This document shows positions 59,986 to 64,000 of a stretch of 64,000 nucleotides of DNA, piece after piece (the stretch's first letter is position 1; every line of letters starts with the position of its first letter). Below the pieces are notes generated by a model. It was not told the DNA's origin, did not search any database, and saw only the letters and a list, made by a program, of their open reading frames with translations. The stretch is from contig OV050030.1 in the NCBI GenBank assembly GCA_920105625.2, forward strand, positions 428,574,240-428,638,239, given 5' to 3'. Origin of the DNA: Clusia tigrina (lineage: Eukaryota > Arthropoda > Insecta > Diptera > Clusiidae). The translations under genes were made by a program, and so were the position numbers.

Positions 59986-61369
59986 TCTTTATTTACTTTT
60001 AGCGAGTAGTGCATTTTCAAAAATTGTAGTTGGAACTTGTTCGAATACTTTTGATCAACCTAAAAGGCCTCTAGAATATTACATAATTTTGCAGTTTTCC
60101 TGGCTGGCTCATGTGGTATAATAAAATGCGTAGTTTTCCAATGGCCAGCCAAGGGATCACTTTGTAGACGTGCTTTTAAAAGCATTGTCACACATTTCAT
60201 CCTATAATCAGATAATTTTTTCAAAGTTAATATTTATTGTTAATATTTTCCCTTGCTAATATTTTTATGATCTCTTCCATTTTTTGAGGTTTTTCCATTG
60301 AGTGCTTTCGTAGGCTCTGGATCGTCTAGGAATTCCACATTCGCAAGGTATGTGGAAAATATATGTATTAGCAGAGACCACAGAGACCACAGACACTTGA
60401 ACGTCTCTCGTTTTGCGCACACCTACACATGCGCAAAACTGTAGTAATTTTCTTCAGAACCAATGACAAACAAACCTATCCATATAACAACTAATGATAA
60501 ACAAAGACAGTTTTCTTGACGTTTGAAAATTTGACGTGTAAGTGTCGCTTCTATGTGTTCTCTGGTATTAGCTCTATATTGGCCCATTCATTGTGAAGCA
60601 GTTTTGGGTGAGGAATTCGTTGTTGACTCAGTAAAACTAGAATGATGCATTTCAACAATGCGACCGACAGAATGGACGCACGCATTCCAATTTTCATCTC
60701 TGCATTTCTAGCTGTAGATCCAAGCCAGACACTCATGACGAGTGACAAATTCATTCGAGCAAGTTTTCTTATGCAAAACTCGGAGTAAAACAGAAATTGA
60801 AAAGTGTCTGCGGAATGTCCCTGTAATACAACAAGAACTCTGAATTTTCAGTCCTATAATACTTGCATCTCATTTTTATGCTGACTTTTTGAAGACTTAT
60901 TAAAAGTTTGCTGATTATTTAAAATTTCATCACTTTTGTTTAGTTTAATGCGTATCAACATATATTTTTTAGTCTGATCCAACTTTGCAAATTGGTCTTT
61001 ACAAATAAATTCGTATTGAAGAAAGAAAAAAGCACCTTAAATAAATTAATATTTATTTGTTCTGCTTAATAAATTAACATAAAACACAAATTTTGGTCAA
61101 AATCCCTGGGCACAATCGGCTTGCTGCCATTTAATGGCACAAGTAAGACAATACTCTTACTTAATAATACAACAAATTAGACGTTATTTATATTCATCAT
61201 GCAATTGATATGATCACAATGGCAATCGATGCACATTAGACACATTTGCATAAATTAGCAGTGAAAAATCAAATTGAAGAAGTTCATCGCTAATCTCACT
61301 CCCCCATTGGCATTTCACTAGAAGCAGAAATGTCTGACACGATAGTCACTTAAAACAGGAGCATCATGC
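59986..61369. other. Region downstream of NRF-like copy B
   Basis: No gene seen. A minus-strand AATAAA at 61052-61057, about 310 bp after the copy B stop, is a candidate poly(A) signal. ACCACAGAGACCACAG is a short repeat near 60376-60391. Confidence 0.4.
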
Positions 61370-64000
61370 CTATGCATTCTTCTGCTTGCTGCTCTTCAGC
61401 ATCAAACCGGACCAATTGCAGTAAGGCACCTCGAAGGCCAACGAAAATACTATGGAGGCCAGGTACACAATAACAGCAAAGCCTGACGTCATAACGCACT
61501 GCAAGTAAAATTGATAAAGTCATCATGAACACTAGAAAGGATACTCGTGCACTCTTACCAGCATAAAAGGATCCGCGTGCGTACTAACGCTGGCCAAACT
61601 AAAGAAAACCGCCACCATAAATGGATTGAGCAAATAAAAAGCGTAGGACAACCGGTTCAGATGTTGGAATACTTTAGCCTCTAAAAGGCGTGACCACCAG
61701 CTGCCACGCCCTGTCGCACTCCCAACAATCATCCAGCACACGCTGCCCGAAAACAGAAAGCGCCCGATGACAAATAGTGATATGGAAGAAAAGTACGACA
61801 TGTCGCGATTGATCGTAGAGTAGATGCAAAGGAAAAATATTAGAATAGCCAAATTCCAGAAGCACTTCTCCTTAGAGTTGCTTATCTCGAACTGGAAATT
61901 TTTCTCAATGAGGTACCACCCCACCATGGAGCCAATGATGTACGGCATAATGCGCACAAATGGACTAATGTATATCTGAGTGCCAGTGGCGAAGGCGACA
62001 TCAAACGACAGTTGAAACTTGGAATTCATACCGATGGCGTAGGACCACAAAATCGTGGTCACTAAAGTTGTGACTGCAACTGCCTTCACGAATTTCGGGT
62101 GCCTGAAATGAACGTTTGACGTGAAGGTTATTGAATAAGCAGATAAACTTCAATATGTCGTACTTTGTATAGGTGAAAAGGAGTATTGTGGCGCATATGA
62201 AGTACTGCATCTCGCAAGCCAAAGACCAGGTCCAGTTCAAGCACATGTCACTGTGATTAAAGAGATTTTGTATGAAGAGGAGGTTACGCCACCAGTGCTG
62301 CGAACAAATCTCATCGAATCGTTCGTTTTCGTTTATATGGAATAGGGAAACATCTCCAATGAGGGCATAGAATAAGTCGACGACGCCCATTATGACCAGA
62401 TACAATGGTGCCAGTCTACATTTAAAAATCCTAAAATAAAATACAGGCATTATAAATAGCAATTTGAAATGGAAACCTGATGTATCGATGGAAAAACATC
62501 CGGAGAAATTGCTTCAAATTCTGAATTAGGTTATTCTGACGAATAATTTCCATTTGTCTGGTGTTCCGTATAAAATTATAGGTTTGCAAAAATCCACTGT
62601 AAGAGACGCAATAGCAATGAATGACCAATTTACTAAGAGTTCAAGATATGACAATAAATTATACCTTATCGTGAAGAACACATCAACCAATAATGGCGCT
62701 GAACTGATGTATTGAAAGAATGCCTTCTCTGCGTAGGATAACAGAAAAGTCTTATTATCCACGGTGAAGTACATATACCACATTACATGGAATATCATAA
62801 TCCAAATAGCGGACACCGACCGCAGCCCATTAATGACAGGAATCTCATTCCCTACATTACTAGTGGCGAATAGTTTGTCGTAGTTTCCACTAATATCGAA
62901 GCACATGCAAAAGGACCGCATCTTCATAAACATCGTCGTGCCATCGTCAGCTTTATCACCGTCACCACATGCAATCGTTTTCGCCGTCTGAGCTCTTTCA
63001 TTTACTGCGTTTGGGAACTTCTCGTCCACAATATCTCGTTCTAATTGTGGAGTTGGTTTTACACGCAAAAAGAAAGCAGCAAACATCATTGCAGTTGTGA
63101 AGACAACAGATGCGCACACCAGTTTAAACGTGCTCCTCTGATAAAAGCTATCTCTGAGCTTCAAATCCTTCATATAGATCACTTCTGGGTTCATGTCATA
63201 AATATCGTTCTCCACAAACAGCCCAAGTTTAATGTAGTCTGTCGTGAGCTCTTGTACCTCATCGGATGTGCACGTAGTGGGTAAGCAAAGCCCGATGTGT
63301 ATGATTTGTTCGGACATCACTTTTATCTCCACCTGCCAGGGGGAATGGTGACGCAAATAGATGACGCGGTAGTTCATTTCGAACGGTGCCTTCTGAGTAA
63401 TAATGCCACGATGCATAACCCGTTGAAAATTGCTAGAAAGTGTGATTTCTACAGTATTTTGTACGGCACCGCAAGCTTCTCGACTGCCGAACCAAAAGTT
63501 TTGGCCAAACAGAAATCCAGACGGTTTAGTTCCAGAGGCATCAAGTACTGAAAGCGATTATAAATACTGTTATAAATGTTTTATATTATTTATATAATTC
63601 AATCTATATTATATAATTCACTGGAATTCAATTTGAACGAACCCTTCATTGCCCAAGGCTGCTTTCTCAGAATAGCCCTTTGAATCCGCTGCAGGTGCCT
63701 GTGGCAGCCCCGGCTAACGTTACTCGCATTCGCCACTTTCGTTAGTCCGAATATCACCGAGGATTGCTCCAGGTGCTTTTCAAACGTTTTCGTGTCCGCA
63801 GGGCCAGGCACGTCCAGTTCGTCGTCGTCTTCGTCGATCCCTTTGTAATCGGAACTGTCAATGTCGCGCAGTTGCAATACAGGCATTATGGCCGAAAATG
63901 TGGCGCTTCCATTGAAAATGGCATAATGCCGCGACATTGTTGTCGCATTGGCCCTTAGATAATAACTATCATTGTTGTTAACATCAGTTCCAGCGGAGTT
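61370..64000 (-). CDS. NRF-6-like membrane acyltransferase, copy B (5' end outside window)
   Basis: Six exons are visible: >64000-63643, 63547-62665, 62596-62477, 62430-62164, 62102-61559 and 61498-61370. All introns are GT-AG and the sum is 2301 nt, 766 residues to a TAG at 61370-61372. The first exon is open to the window edge, so the start and signal peptide are missing. It contains an acidic stretch (DEDDDELD). The NRF domain spans exons 1-2 (PWAMKVLDASGTKPSGFLFG, GLCLPTTCTSDE). The acyltransferase-3 part shows IWIMIFHVMWYMYF, WWRNLLFIQNLF, NWTWSLACEMQYF and many membrane segments. A 46-bp intron (62431-62476) is unusually short. The tail ends KSSKQKNA. Substrate unknown. Confidence 0.9.

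Overview
This window looks like nuclear DNA of a higher fly, most likely a true fruit fly (Tephritidae). It is AT-rich and gene-poor. It carries small introns of 46-104 bp, long (TA)n tracts, and very many palindromic tetranucleotide tracts built on ACATACATATGTATGT. Its one conserved single-copy gene is a fly-type Partner of paired (Ppa/FBXL14). The family assignment is inferred from gene content and repeat style, not from a database search.

Host genes lie mainly in the right third. Ppa (minus strand, 44594-46117) is an SCF ubiquitin-ligase F-box/LRR protein. Two neighbouring minus-strand genes encode nose-resistant-to-fluoxetine (NRF-6)-like membrane acyltransferases. Copy A (54438-58105) is complete: eight exons sum exactly to 717 codons. 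Copy B (61370->64000) is cut by the right window edge. Three of their introns share position and phase, so they are an old tandem pair. A 146-bp satellite (59264-59985) lies between them. A small unrecognised plus-strand membrane ORF (54115-54390) converges on copy A.

The left two thirds (1-43 kb) are largely transposon remains. There are decayed non-LTR retrotransposons of I-like/RNase H-bearing, Jockey, CR1-like and R1-like types, mostly 5'-truncated. There are two copies of a tRNA-derived SINE whose 3' end resembles the I-like LINE at 0.2-2.0 kb. The clearest structure is at 22.5-27.0 kb: a piggyBac element with TTAA target duplication, split by a Tc1-like transposon with perfect 28-bp ends and an apparently intact, spliced 344-aa DD34E transposase. 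Next to it is a mariner inserted in a (TA)n tract; an in-frame deletion removed the first two catalytic residues. Other DNA-transposon remains are a PIF/Harbinger-like MITE with TTA target duplication (47.3 kb), a terminal-inverted-repeat element holding a MADF fragment (4.6 kb), a MITE family with two copies (29.2 and 52.0 kb), and single Tc1-type ends (3.2 and 11.5 kb). A probable solo LTR is at 52.7 kb.

The observations I rate most worth checking are the intact nested Tc1, the piggyBac gene with an intron, the putative LINE/SINE pair, the mariner-derived DNA-binding-only ORF, and a cluster of five copies of the 8-mer AAGTATCG (9740-10097) in otherwise unexplained DNA.
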